This document shows positions 52,607 through 61,022 of a DNA stretch of 64,000 bases, in pieces (the first letter of the stretch is position 1; each line of letters opens with the position of its first letter). Origin of the DNA: Planctomycetota bacterium (GTDB lineage: Bacteria; Planctomycetota; UBA1135; GCA-002686595); contig JAJDEU010000018.1 in NCBI GenBank assembly GCA_029259635.1, positions 57,132-121,131 on the forward strand, given 5' to 3'. Under the pieces are notes generated by a model. That model saw only the letters and a program-made list of their open reading frames with translations, was not told the origin of the DNA and did not search any database. Made by a program: the position numbers and the translations under genes.

Positions 52607-53071
52607 CTATTCCGTTCCTAGTCGGGTGGGCCTCGAGTACTGCTCCAAACTCTCGTGAGAGAGTTCGGTTCGAATAATGGATGCGAATTCCGCGAGCTCG
52701 GTCGCCAGGCTCAAGACTAAATCGTCGGAAGCGATGATGCCGGCGAGGCGCCCCTCCCCGTCGACAACAGGTAGCCGACGGATTCCGTTGCGACGCATGA
52801 GATCGATCGCGTCCGAGACTCCTGCATTGTCTCGGATGGTGACGAGCTCGTCATTCATGCAATTTTTGATCGAGCAGGAACCGGGGTCCAGCTCGTTGCA
52901 GAGCACGGTGAGCGCGATGTCCCGATCGGTCACAATTCCAACCGGGCGATCCTCGTCGACGACAATCAGTGAACCGATGTTCCAGTTTTCCATGCAGCGC
53001 GAGGCTTCCATGGCGTCTGTTTGAACATCGATGCTACGCGCTCTCTTGATCAGGTTATCTGGAAATACCAT
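52607..53071 (-). CDS. CBS-domain pair protein
   Basis: This 154-residue protein has two CBS motifs: GSLIVVDEDRPVGIVTDRDI after an N-terminal helix, and IKNCMNDELVTIRDNAGV with RRLPVVDGEGRLAGIIASDD. No other domain is present. It precedes the coiled-coil CBS gene, and the USP gene at 53.2-54.1 kb lies 123 nt upstream on the same strand. It probably binds nucleotides and reports energy state to an unidentified partner. Confidence 0.85.
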   Translation of the reverse strand: MVFPDNLIKRARSIDVQTDAMEASRCMENWNIGSLIVVDEDRPVGIVTDRDIALTVLCNELDPGSCSIKNCMNDELVTIRDNAGVSDAIDLMRRNGIRRLPVVDGEGRLAGIIASDDLVLSLATELAEFASIIRTELSHESLEQYSRPTRLGTE

Positions 53072-53194
53072 GTCGCTGGCTCACTAGTCGATGATTGGGC
53101 TATGACACTATTATCGAGAGAAATGGCCCCTCAGGAGGGCGGGCGAAGTGCGCAGCCCGGCGGGGAAAGAGGCTGAGCGAAAGGCACGGCCTGC

Positions 53195-54097
53195 TCATTC
53201 GGAGACTGGCGAAACGAAGCCCTCTGGCTTCACGGTTAAGAGGGAGCAGGGAATGTCGCCGACGATGCGTTCGGCGGTATTTCCGACGAGCAATCCGGAG
53301 ACTCCCGAGCGCGAGAGCGTGCCCATGACAACGAGCTCGGGCTTGAGGGCTTTTACGCCGTCCGAGATCGCGAGTTCCGGGGCCGTGCAGCCGATGTGCA
53401 GGCTGGGTTCCAGTTGATCGCGCGCCTCCATCAGCCCGGCTAGGACATGCTCGGCAATCTTCGATTCGCGAGCAGCTACGCGCCGTTTCGTTTCATCGTC
53501 CGACTCGTTCTCGCGCTGCAATTGATCGGCCATGCCCCGCTGCCAGGCGTGAACGATGTGGAGCTCGCTCTTCGATTGAATCGCCAGATAGGCAGCCATC
53601 TCGGTGACTCGATCGCCGACCGCGGAGAGGTCTGTGGCAGCTAGAATCAAGTGGCCGATTGGCTCGGTGTGCGGGTCGACGACCCAAACGGGCGCGGGGC
53701 AATTCCGGAGCAGGTTCCGCGTGTTGATCCCCATTCCACGCGGCTGGGTGGCGTCGTGTTTCCCGACGAAGATGAGGTCGCTCTCGGATTTGATCGCTCG
53801 TTTCGTCAAGGCGAGCCATGGACGATCGGACGAGTAGTGAATGCTGCTCTGGACGCCCGTTTGCGAGCACTGCTTCGCGAGCGCTTCGATCGAGCTCACA
53901 AATTCCGGGGAGGCGATCACTCCCTCCTCCGCGAGGCTCTCGTCTTCGTTCCAGGTCGAGTGCAAGAGCGAGATCGAAGCTCCGGTTCGCTCGGCTAACC
54001 AGCGCGCCTGCGCAGCCGCTCGCCGGCTGCTTTCACTTACGTTGTCGGACCCACTTTCCGGCGAGATGCCAACAGTGATCGATCGGTAGCTTTTCAT
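53195..54097 (-). CDS. Tandem-domain universal stress protein
   Basis: This 300-residue protein has two UspA folds. The first starts KSYRSITVGISPESGSDNVS; its nucleotide loop reads FVGKHDATQPRGMGINTRNL and is not canonical. The second starts IGHLILAATDLSAVGDRVTE and carries VMGTLSRSGVSGLLVGNTAE with the G-2x-G-9x-G-N pattern. Tandem Usp proteins are typical of hypoxia regulons. It sits between hemN and the CBS pair on the same strand, which supports a low-oxygen role. Confidence 0.88.
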   Translation of the reverse strand: MKSYRSITVGISPESGSDNVSESSRRAAAQARWLAERTGASISLLHSTWNEDESLAEEGVIASPEFVSSIEALAKQCSQTGVQSSIHYSSDRPWLALTKRAIKSESDLIFVGKHDATQPRGMGINTRNLLRNCPAPVWVVDPHTEPIGHLILAATDLSAVGDRVTEMAAYLAIQSKSELHIVHAWQRGMADQLQRENESDDETKRRVAARESKIAEHVLAGLMEARDQLEPSLHIGCTAPELAISDGVKALKPELVVMGTLSRSGVSGLLVGNTAERIVGDIPCSLLTVKPEGFVSPVSE

Positions 54098-54255
54098 TTT
54101 GTGAGCTCCTGTCCTGTACGAAGAGGCGGGCGGTCCGACTACTCACAATTATAGGGCAGCTCCATGAGCCTTCCCGAGCCTTTGTTTCTGACTACGAATC
54201 AGGCCCGGCCGGACTACGTCATCGGGAGGAGCCCAACGGCCCTCCTCGCCGCGTT

Positions 54256-55668
54256 CTAGACCGTCCGACTGAAGACTTGCTTGCCTTCGCGGAAGCCGTC
54301 GCGGCGATAGCGGTCGAAGCACATCGCCAGATTGCGAACGAACAGCTCGCCGATCGCGGTCGCGTGAATGACGTTCGCGTCGTTCGTCGCGAGTCCTTCT
54401 TCGACGAGCCCGGCGAGCTCTTCCATGTCTCGCTTGAAGTACTCGTCGAACACGATGCCGTAGCTCTTCTCCAGCTCGCGCTTGTCGACTCTGAAGTTGC
54501 ACATCAGTTCGTGAATCAAGTCGCGGCGAAGCTCGTCGTCGTCATCGCGCTTGACTCCACGGAAGACGGGGAACTGATGGGCTTCGAGCGCCGTTCGATA
54601 GGTGCTCAGCTTCTTCTCGTTCTGGACGTAAGAGCCCGAGAGATCGCCGATCGAGGAGATGCCGAGCCCGACGACGTCCTCGGCCGGGATCGTCGCGTAG
54701 CCCTGGAAGTTGCGGCGCAAGCGACCTTCGCGGCGGGCACGGGAGAGCTCGTCATCGGGGAGCGCGAAGTGATCCATGCCGATGGGCTCATAGCCCGCGT
54801 TCAGGAATTGCTCCCGCGCGATTGCGAACAGCTCGAACTTCAGATCGCCGGAAGGCAGAGTCGACTCGTCGATGTAGGTTTGGTTGCCCTTGATGCCGGG
54901 TATCCAGGCAAAGGAATAGACCGCGGCGCGATCGGGCCGAAGGGACAGCACCGACTGGAGCATGGTCTCGAAGGACTGCTCGGTTTGGTGCGGGAGCCCG
55001 TAGATCAGATCGACGTTGATTCCGGTGTAGTTGTGCGCGCGCGCTTGATCGACGATGGCGGCGGTCTCTTCGAGAGTTTGCACGCGACCGATCGCTTGTT
55101 GGACTTCTGCGGTGAGGTCTTGAACGCCCATCGAGATGCGGTTGAAGCCGAGCTCCGCCAAGACCTTGATGTGCTCTTCCGTCGTCACGCGCGGATCGAC
55201 TTCGACAGCGAGTTCGGCACCTTCCGTCGGTCGAAAGTATTGGAACAAGTGTCCGAGGATTCGACGCAGCTCGTCGGGCGAGTGATAGGTGGGCGTTCCG
55301 CCGCCCAGGTGGAGTTGCGAAATCGTGCGGCGATCGGGAAGCTTCGCCGCCAGCATGTCGATCTCGCGCTCGAGGAGATCGATGTAGGGCAATGCGACCG
55401 CATGGTTCGGATTGATGATCACGTTGCAGCCGCAGAAGTTGCAACGGGCTTCGCAGAACGGCAGGTGGATATACATCGAGAGCGGATCGTCCGGCTTCTC
55501 GTTGGCCCGAGAGAGGAGCTCTAGGTACTGCTCGTGACCGACTCCATCCTCGAACTCAACCGCGGTCGGGTAGCTCGTGTACCGCGGCCCCTTTTTGTCA
55601 TGGCGGCGAAGTAGCTCGGCGGTGTCTTCCCGAGACGTCGGCCGGTGACTCTGATTGTCTGTGCTCAC
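54256..55668 (-). CDS. hemN: Oxygen-independent coproporphyrinogen III oxidase (HemN)
   Basis: This 470-residue radical SAM enzyme converts coproporphyrinogen III to protoporphyrinogen IX without oxygen. The 4Fe-4S motif CEARCNFCGC (Cys72, Cys76, Cys79, plus Cys81) is canonical for HemN, and LHLGGGTPTYHSPDELRRIL follows. The C-terminal HemN domain includes NFQGYATIPAEDVVGLGISS. Length matches E. coli HemN (457). It supports heme supply at low oxygen, in keeping with the nearby cbb3 oxidase. It lies 54 nt downstream of the export permease genes on the same strand. Confidence 0.95.
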   Translation of the reverse strand: MSTDNQSHRPTSREDTAELLRRHDKKGPRYTSYPTAVEFEDGVGHEQYLELLSRANEKPDDPLSMYIHLPFCEARCNFCGCNVIINPNHAVALPYIDLLEREIDMLAAKLPDRRTISQLHLGGGTPTYHSPDELRRILGHLFQYFRPTEGAELAVEVDPRVTTEEHIKVLAELGFNRISMGVQDLTAEVQQAIGRVQTLEETAAIVDQARAHNYTGINVDLIYGLPHQTEQSFETMLQSVLSLRPDRAAVYSFAWIPGIKGNQTYIDESTLPSGDLKFELFAIAREQFLNAGYEPIGMDHFALPDDELSRARREGRLRRNFQGYATIPAEDVVGLGISSIGDLSGSYVQNEKKLSTYRTALEAHQFPVFRGVKRDDDDELRRDLIHELMCNFRVDKRELEKSYGIVFDEYFKRDMEELAGLVEEGLATNDANVIHATAIGELFVRNLAMCFDRYRRDGFREGKQVFSRTV

Positions 55669-55722
55669 GATTCGATGTTTCTGCTGAGTAGAGGGGCGGC
55701 TTCACGGAAAAGGAAAAGCGCG

Positions 55723-56925
55723 CTATTCGGCGTGGAGTGCTTCCAAGGGGAGCATGGCTGCTGCCCGACTTGCCGGCAAGACACCGGAGATTAGGCCCGT
55801 GATGATGCTAACGGAGAGCGCTAGGAAGGCTAACAAAGGTGGCATGTGAATTGGGAGTCCAGCGAAGAGGGCCCGCGACAGATCGGTGAGACCCATGCCC
55901 AAAAGCAAGCCCGCCGTTCCGCCGAGGCCGGAGAGTAGGGCGGCTTCGATCAGGAAGATCCCCTTGATCTGACCCGAAGTCGACCCGATGGCCTTGAGCA
56001 GTCCGATCTCGCCCGTGCGCTCCGAGACGGCAATCCACATCGTCGTGAGGATTCCAATCCCGCCGACGAGGAGTGAAATCGCTGCGATCGCCCCGAGTCC
56101 AATGGTGATTGCGGAGAGGACCTTGTCGAAGGTCTCGAGCATCGCCGCCTGGGTCGTGACGGTAAAGTCCTCGTGCCCGTTGTGACGTGCGGTGAGTACC
56201 GCACGAATTCGATTCGCGACGCGCTCGGGATCGAGGCCTTCGTCGAAGATGAGGTCGATCTCAATCAGCTCGTCCTGATTGAAGATCTGCATCGCGGTTG
56301 CGACGGAGATGTAGACGGCATCGTCGATGTCGAATCCGAGCAGCTGTCCTTTCGGAGCCATAACACCGATGACGCGCATGCGATGTCCCGAGACTCGGAC
56401 AAACTCCCCGAGCGGATTCTTATCGCCGAAGAGCTCGCGCTTAACCCGCGGACCCAGAACGGCCACCGACGTGCGCCGGCTCGCGTCACCTTCCGGAATG
56501 AAGACGCCTTGACCGACCGCAAACTTCCACACGGCGGGTACTTCGCTGGTGACGCCATTGATCGGGACGCTGCGGCCGCGACCATTGGCTTCCACGCGAC
56601 CGAGCCCCATCGAGAGCGGGACAACGGCTCGGACGCCTTCGATTCGGCGCAGCGCTTCGCTGTCTTCGATCGTCAGCTTGTGCTGCGTTCCGCCCATGAC
56701 ACCCGGAATCCCGAACGTTTCGGTTTTCCCCGGGTTGATGGCGATGATGTTCGTGCCAAACTGCGTGAACTGAGCCAGTACGTAGCGGCGCGTGCCCTCG
56801 CCGATCGAGCCCATCATGACGACCGCTGTGACGCCGATGGCGATCCCCAGCATCGACAAGAGCGTGCGCAGGCGGTGACTGCTGAGTGAGGTCAGGCTGA
56901 ACCGGAACATGTCGAGGGCGCTCAT
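55723..56925 (-). CDS. MacB-type ABC transporter permease
   Basis: This 400-residue permease has an N-terminal membrane helix (SLSSHRLRTLLSMLGIAIGV), a periplasmic MacB_PCD domain of ~230 residues, and three C-terminal helices of the FtsX type (ISLLVGGIGILTTMWIAVSE). It extrudes substrates in a mechanotransmission mode, with an outer-membrane partner. It follows the second permease by 3 nt, so the two probably form a heterodimer rather than the homodimer of E. coli MacB. Confidence 0.88.
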   Translation of the reverse strand: MSALDMFRFSLTSLSSHRLRTLLSMLGIAIGVTAVVMMGSIGEGTRRYVLAQFTQFGTNIIAINPGKTETFGIPGVMGGTQHKLTIEDSEALRRIEGVRAVVPLSMGLGRVEANGRGRSVPINGVTSEVPAVWKFAVGQGVFIPEGDASRRTSVAVLGPRVKRELFGDKNPLGEFVRVSGHRMRVIGVMAPKGQLLGFDIDDAVYISVATAMQIFNQDELIEIDLIFDEGLDPERVANRIRAVLTARHNGHEDFTVTTQAAMLETFDKVLSAITIGLGAIAAISLLVGGIGILTTMWIAVSERTGEIGLLKAIGSTSGQIKGIFLIEAALLSGLGGTAGLLLGMGLTDLSRALFAGLPIHMPPLLAFLALSVSIITGLISGVLPASRAAAMLPLEALHAE

Positions 56926-56928
56926 AAG

Positions 56929-58131
56929 TCACTTTCGCGAGAGAGCGACGACGGGATCGAGCCGTGTGGCGCCACGGGCCGGCACGATGCCAAATCCGAT
57001 TCCGACGATCAGCGCGAGCGAGAGAGAAGCGCCGGAAACCCAGGTCGGTGTTGCGGCGGGAAACTCGGGATAGAGCGATCCCACGATTTGAATGATGGCC
57101 ATTCCGCCGCCGAGGCCGAGCAAACCTCCCGCGAGCGAGAGCAGCGCAGCCTCGGCGAGAAAGAGGACCATGATTTGTCGGCGAACGGCGCCGATTGCGA
57201 GCAGGAGCCCCACTTCGGGAGTCCGCTCGGAAACCGACACGAGCATCACGTTCATGATCCCAATTCCGGCCACGATGAGCGAAATCGCGGCGATGCCCGC
57301 GAGCGCTGCCGAGAGTGCGTCGAGGATTCCACTGACCGTTCCGAGAATGGCGCCGGGCGTGACGACGGTGACATCGAGCTCGTCGTGTCGGTCCTCCATG
57401 AGCGCGAGAATGTCGACCTCAGCCGCTGCGGGGTCGGCTCCGGGGGTGAGTCGCGCCATGACACGCGTCAGCGATGTTCGATTGAACATGCGCATGCCCG
57501 TCGCGACGGGAATCAAGACGAGCTCATCCATGTCCACGCCGAGGTGAGTCCCGCGCACTTCGGTCACTCCGATCACGCGCATGCGCCAGTCCCCAATGCG
57601 AGCGTTCTGTCCGACCGGATTGGTACCGGGAAAGAGCTCTCGCGCAATCTTGCTGCCGAGAACAACGACCGGCGCGCCGCGCGTGAAATCGCCTTCGGGG
57701 AGAAAGCTGCCCGAAACGAGGTCGAGCTCGAGCAAGTCCTGCATGTCCGTGACCGTGCTCATGATCACGCACTGTCGAGCTCGCTCGCCATGCGAAACCG
57801 TCTCGGTTCCGAGGGCGATGGGAACCGTTAGCTGCACTCTTCCTACGGACCTCTGAATACTCTGCGCGTCATCGAGAGTGAGGTCGTTGGGAGCGCCACC
57901 GATGCCGGGGATCGCTCCGGTCGTTTCCGTCCGGCCGGGCAGGATCACCAAGATGTCGGAACCGATGAACTCGAACTGCGATTCGATGTAGACGCGCGCG
58001 CTTTCGCCGAGTGACGTGAGCAGAGCGACCGATCCGATGCCAACGGAAATACCGAGCAGGGTGAGCCCGGCGCGCAGCGGATGACGAATCAGCGCGGTAA
58101 AGGCCAGGCGCATGAGGTCGACGAAGGTCAC
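56929..58131 (-). CDS. MacB-type ABC transporter permease
   Basis: This 400-residue permease has the same layout as its neighbour: one N-terminal helix (ALIRHPLRAGLTLLGISVGI), a large periplasmic MacB_PCD domain and three C-terminal helices (ISLIVAGIGIMNVMLVSVSE). It is encoded separately from its ATPase, unlike E. coli MacB, where both are fused. Its ATG overlaps the ATPase stop. The two permeases resemble each other, which suggests gene duplication. Confidence 0.88.
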   Translation of the reverse strand: MTFVDLMRLAFTALIRHPLRAGLTLLGISVGIGSVALLTSLGESARVYIESQFEFIGSDILVILPGRTETTGAIPGIGGAPNDLTLDDAQSIQRSVGRVQLTVPIALGTETVSHGERARQCVIMSTVTDMQDLLELDLVSGSFLPEGDFTRGAPVVVLGSKIARELFPGTNPVGQNARIGDWRMRVIGVTEVRGTHLGVDMDELVLIPVATGMRMFNRTSLTRVMARLTPGADPAAAEVDILALMEDRHDELDVTVVTPGAILGTVSGILDALSAALAGIAAISLIVAGIGIMNVMLVSVSERTPEVGLLLAIGAVRRQIMVLFLAEAALLSLAGGLLGLGGGMAIIQIVGSLYPEFPAATPTWVSGASLSLALIVGIGFGIVPARGATRLDPVVALSRK

Positions 58132-58847
58132 GTCTCCGTCACTCCGAAGAGGCTCGCGAGGTCGGTGGCCTCCGATCCGGAGACGCGGCGTGCGATGCGT
58201 CCGTCGCGAAGAACCAGGATGCGGTCCGAGCGACGTGCGACGGCCGGGTCGTGCGTGACGACGACAATCGTGAGGCCTTTGTCGTTCAGGTCGTCGAGCA
58301 ATTGAAGAATCTGCTCGCCCGAGTCGGAGTCGAGGTTTCCCGTCGGTTCGTCCGCGAGCAGGATGCGCGGATTTAAGACCATCGCGCGCGCGATCGCCAC
58401 ACGCTGTTGCTGGCCACCCGAGAGTTCGCTCGGGCGATGGTGACCGCGATCTTCGAGTCCGACTAACCGCAGAAGTTCGGAAGCGCGCTCGGTTCGTTCA
58501 CTGCGGGGTATCCCCGCGAAGACCATGGGGAGCTCGACGTTGCCCAGGGCGTCGAGGCGCGAAATGAGCTGATAGGACTGGAAGACGAAGCCGATCAGGT
58601 CTTGGCGAATATGGGCGAGAGCGTCCGAATCCAATCCGCTGACATCGCGATCGTCCAAGCTCATTCGACCCGAAGTCGGATCGGTCAGACAGCCAATCAC
58701 GTTGAGGAGAGTGGACTTACCGGATCCCGACGGACCCATGATGGAGACGTGCTCGCCTTCGCGAATGACCTCGTCAATATCGGCGAGCGCGTGCACGACG
58801 TGCTCGCCGACATGGAAGGCCTTACCGATTCCCTCCAGCCGAATCAC
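58128..58847 (-). CDS. MacB/LolD-type ABC transporter ATPase
   Basis: This 239-residue ATPase has Walker [10 protein letters not shown], signature [14 protein letters not shown], Walker [13 protein letters not shown] and the [12 protein letters not shown] switch, typical of the MacB/LolD class. I chose the GTG at 58847, which overlaps the TGA of the membrane fusion gene; the longer open frame to 59387 reads over that gene and is not real. It is coupled to both neighbours by 4-nt overlaps. Confidence 0.93.
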   Translation of the reverse strand: MIRLEGIGKAFHVGEHVVHALADIDEVIREGEHVSIMGPSGSGKSTLLNVIGCLTDPTSGRMSLDDRDVSGLDSDALAHIRQDLIGFVFQSYQLISRLDALGNVELPMVFAGIPRSERTERASELLRLVGLEDRGHHRPSELSGGQQQRVAIARAMVLNPRILLADEPTGNLDSDSGEQILQLLDDLNDKGLTIVVVTHDPAVARRSDRILVLRDGRIARRVSGSEATDLASLFGVTET

Positions 58848-60010
58848 TGATCGGATTTCCGTGCAATGACTTCCGCGCCCGCCTCGATACCCGTTCGGTC
58901 GAGTGAGTCCACAACGCGATCGCCGGGCTTCAGTCCGGATAAAACCTCGATCCAGTCCCAGTTGCGAAGTCCGATCTCCAACTCTCGGCGAACGAGGATA
59001 TTGTCCTCGATCACGAGCGCGCTCTTGCCCTCGTAGACCGCGCGAGTTGGAAGCCGGATCACATCGGCGTTCGTCACCAAGACGATTTCCACGTCGGCGG
59101 AAGTTCCGGGTCGCAGGCTTTTCGTTGCCTCCGCTTCCGAAAAGCCCACTTCGATTTCGACGGTTCGGTTTTGCTGTTCGATGTCGAGGACGTAGGGAGC
59201 CACGCGCGCGACGGTGCCCGTGAAAGTGACTCCATCGTGAGAATCCACCGTGATGAGAGCGCGAAGTCCGGAGTGGATGCTCGCGCTGTCGACTTCGTCC
59301 ATCGGTGCGCTGATGTAGAGCGACGCAGTATCGATGAGATCGACGGCAACAGGAGCTTGCATCATCGCCGGAGACGGCGTGACCCACTCGCCCACCTCGA
59401 CGTCGACTTCAGCAACAACGCCGGCGAACGGCGCACGGATGCTTGTGCGTTCCAGGTCGGTCTCGATCAACGCGACCGAAGCGCGGGCGCGATCGACTTC
59501 GGCACTCGCCGCTCCGAAGGCCGCCTTGCTGAGCGCGTAGGCGCTCTCGAGTTCGTCAAGGAGGTCCTGCGTGACAATTCGCTCTGCCGCGAGCCCTCGC
59601 TTGCGATTGAGCGCCCGCTCCGCCCGCTCCATCGCAACTCGGCGTTCCGACTCGACGGCGATCACTGTAGCGAGCGCGTTGCGAGTCACTTCGAGTTCGG
59701 CAATCGTACGCGACGCGTTCAGACGGAAGAGGACCTCGTCGCGCTCGACCCGATCGCCTTCGCGGAAGAAGATCTCCGCGACCCGCCCGCCGATTTCGGG
59801 GGAGAGCTTGGCTCGCCGTCTGGCCCGAACTGTGCCGGCCTTTGAGTTGGTGACGGTGGACGCTACATCGCCGCGGGCGACCGTGCAGTAGGCCACTTCG
59901 ACGGGGTCGCGGTGAATCAACTCTCTGCGGACGAGCCAGATTCCGGCCACGATTGTCGCAAGAACGAGAGTCCGAATGATCCAACGACGAGCTTTTGGTG
60001 ACTTGGCCAT
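58844..60010 (-). CDS. HlyD/MacA-type membrane fusion protein
   Basis: This 388-residue periplasmic adaptor has an N-terminal membrane helix (IIRTLVLATIVAGIWLV), a split biotinyl-lipoyl domain (SPEIGGRVAEIFFREGDRVE and SIRAPFAGVVAEVDVEVGEW), a coiled-coil hairpin between them, and a beta-barrel domain. It links the ABC permeases to an outer-membrane channel, which is not encoded here. The ATG at 60010 is set by the helix. Substrate options include peptides, lipids or antibiotics and cannot be told. Confidence 0.9.
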   Translation of the reverse strand: MAKSPKARRWIIRTLVLATIVAGIWLVRRELIHRDPVEVAYCTVARGDVASTVTNSKAGTVRARRRAKLSPEIGGRVAEIFFREGDRVERDEVLFRLNASRTIAELEVTRNALATVIAVESERRVAMERAERALNRKRGLAAERIVTQDLLDELESAYALSKAAFGAASAEVDRARASVALIETDLERTSIRAPFAGVVAEVDVEVGEWVTPSPAMMQAPVAVDLIDTASLYISAPMDEVDSASIHSGLRALITVDSHDGVTFTGTVARVAPYVLDIEQQNRTVEIEVGFSEAEATKSLRPGTSADVEIVLVTNADVIRLPTRAVYEGKSALVIEDNILVRRELEIGLRNWDWIEVLSGLKPGDRVVDSLDRTGIEAGAEVIARKSDQ

Positions 60011-60257
60011 GGGAGCGAGTGATTGTAGGGCGAATCGTTCAGGTCCAAAGCCGTCAGGAGCGGGGAATCCTCGGGGGCCCATCTGTTGGGAAGCAGCTAC
60101 GTACAGTGTCGAATTGGCGAAAGCCGGGTTGAGACTGGATCCTTTAGTTTTGGGCGCTAGCCTTGTTCGCCCAAAACTGCGAACGAGCAGGAATTTCTGG
60201 GATTTTGGCTCCCAACGAGCCGGTGTAAAAAGTCATTTAGAAGAACAGGTGAGAAGA

Positions 60258-60950
60258 GTGAAGGTTAGTGAATTGATGGAGCGGGACGTGACAAGTTGCC
60301 GCATGGGTGAGTCTTTAGAATCAGCGGCGAACCTGTTTTGGTCGAAGGACATCGGTGCCCTCCCGGTTGTCGATGCGACGGACAGCGTGGTGGGAATGCT
60401 GACCGACCGCGATGTATGCCTGTCGGGATTCTTCCGCGGTCGCATGCTCAAGGAGATCGCCATCGGCGAGGCCATGAGCGAGACGGTGACTAGCTGCAGG
60501 GCTTCGGACTCGATCGAACAAGCGGCACAGAGAATGGCTGAGGCGCGGGTGCGTCGCTTGCCGGTTCTCGATAAAGAGGGCCGCCTGGAGGGCATGGTCG
60601 GATGGACGGACCTTGTGCGCGCGGCCACGAAAACGAAACTGACGCTCAAAGCGGCGAAGCTCGTGCTCGACGCTTTGGGTGCGATTGCGACGCCTCACGG
60701 CACTGAACTTAAAGTTGCCGCGCCTACCGAGCTCGTTCCGCACCCGAAAGAGAAGGCGGAGAAGGCTCCGGCGAAGGGCGGCGTACCACCGGTTGTGGTA
60801 GAAACTCCGAAGCGAGCGACTTCGAAGAAAGTCGTACGGAAAGCTGCCGTTAAGAGCACTTCAAAGCCCTCGGTAGGCAAGTCGGCCGCGCCGGCGAAAG
60901 CCCCTAAGACGACTCGCGCCAAGCCGGGAAAGTCGGCTCGAAAGAACTAA
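60258..60950 (+). CDS. CBS-domain pair protein with histone H1-like basic tail
   Basis: This 230-residue protein has two CBS motifs (KVSELMERDVTSCRMGES with VVGMLTDRDV, and IGEAMSETVTSCRASDS with RRLPVLDKEG) in residues 1-125. From about residue 161 a low-complexity tail rich in Lys, Ala, Pro and Ser follows (16 Lys and 4 Arg in 70 residues; KAAVKSTSKPSVGKSA as an example). The tail resembles eukaryotic histone H1 or AlgP tails and should bind nucleic acid. The GTG at 60258 follows an AGGTGAG site; upstream open frame is rejected because it overlaps the divergent adaptor. The combination is unusual. Confidence 0.8.
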   Translation: MKVSELMERDVTSCRMGESLESAANLFWSKDIGALPVVDATDSVVGMLTDRDVCLSGFFRGRMLKEIAIGEAMSETVTSCRASDSIEQAAQRMAEARVRRLPVLDKEGRLEGMVGWTDLVRAATKTKLTLKAAKLVLDALGAIATPHGTELKVAAPTELVPHPKEKAEKAPAKGGVPPVVVETPKRATSKKVVRKAAVKSTSKPSVGKSAAPAKAPKTTRAKPGKSARKN

Positions 60951-61022
60951 CGAGTCCATCGGCCCGCCCGGTTGCTCGATAGGATCTAACAGAGCTTTCG
61001 CAAACTCCGTACGTCTCTCGCC

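Noticed and set aside
54221..54247. Terminator after hemN
   Set aside because: A GAGGAG/CTCCTC stem is present but short, and no T-run follows in either direction.
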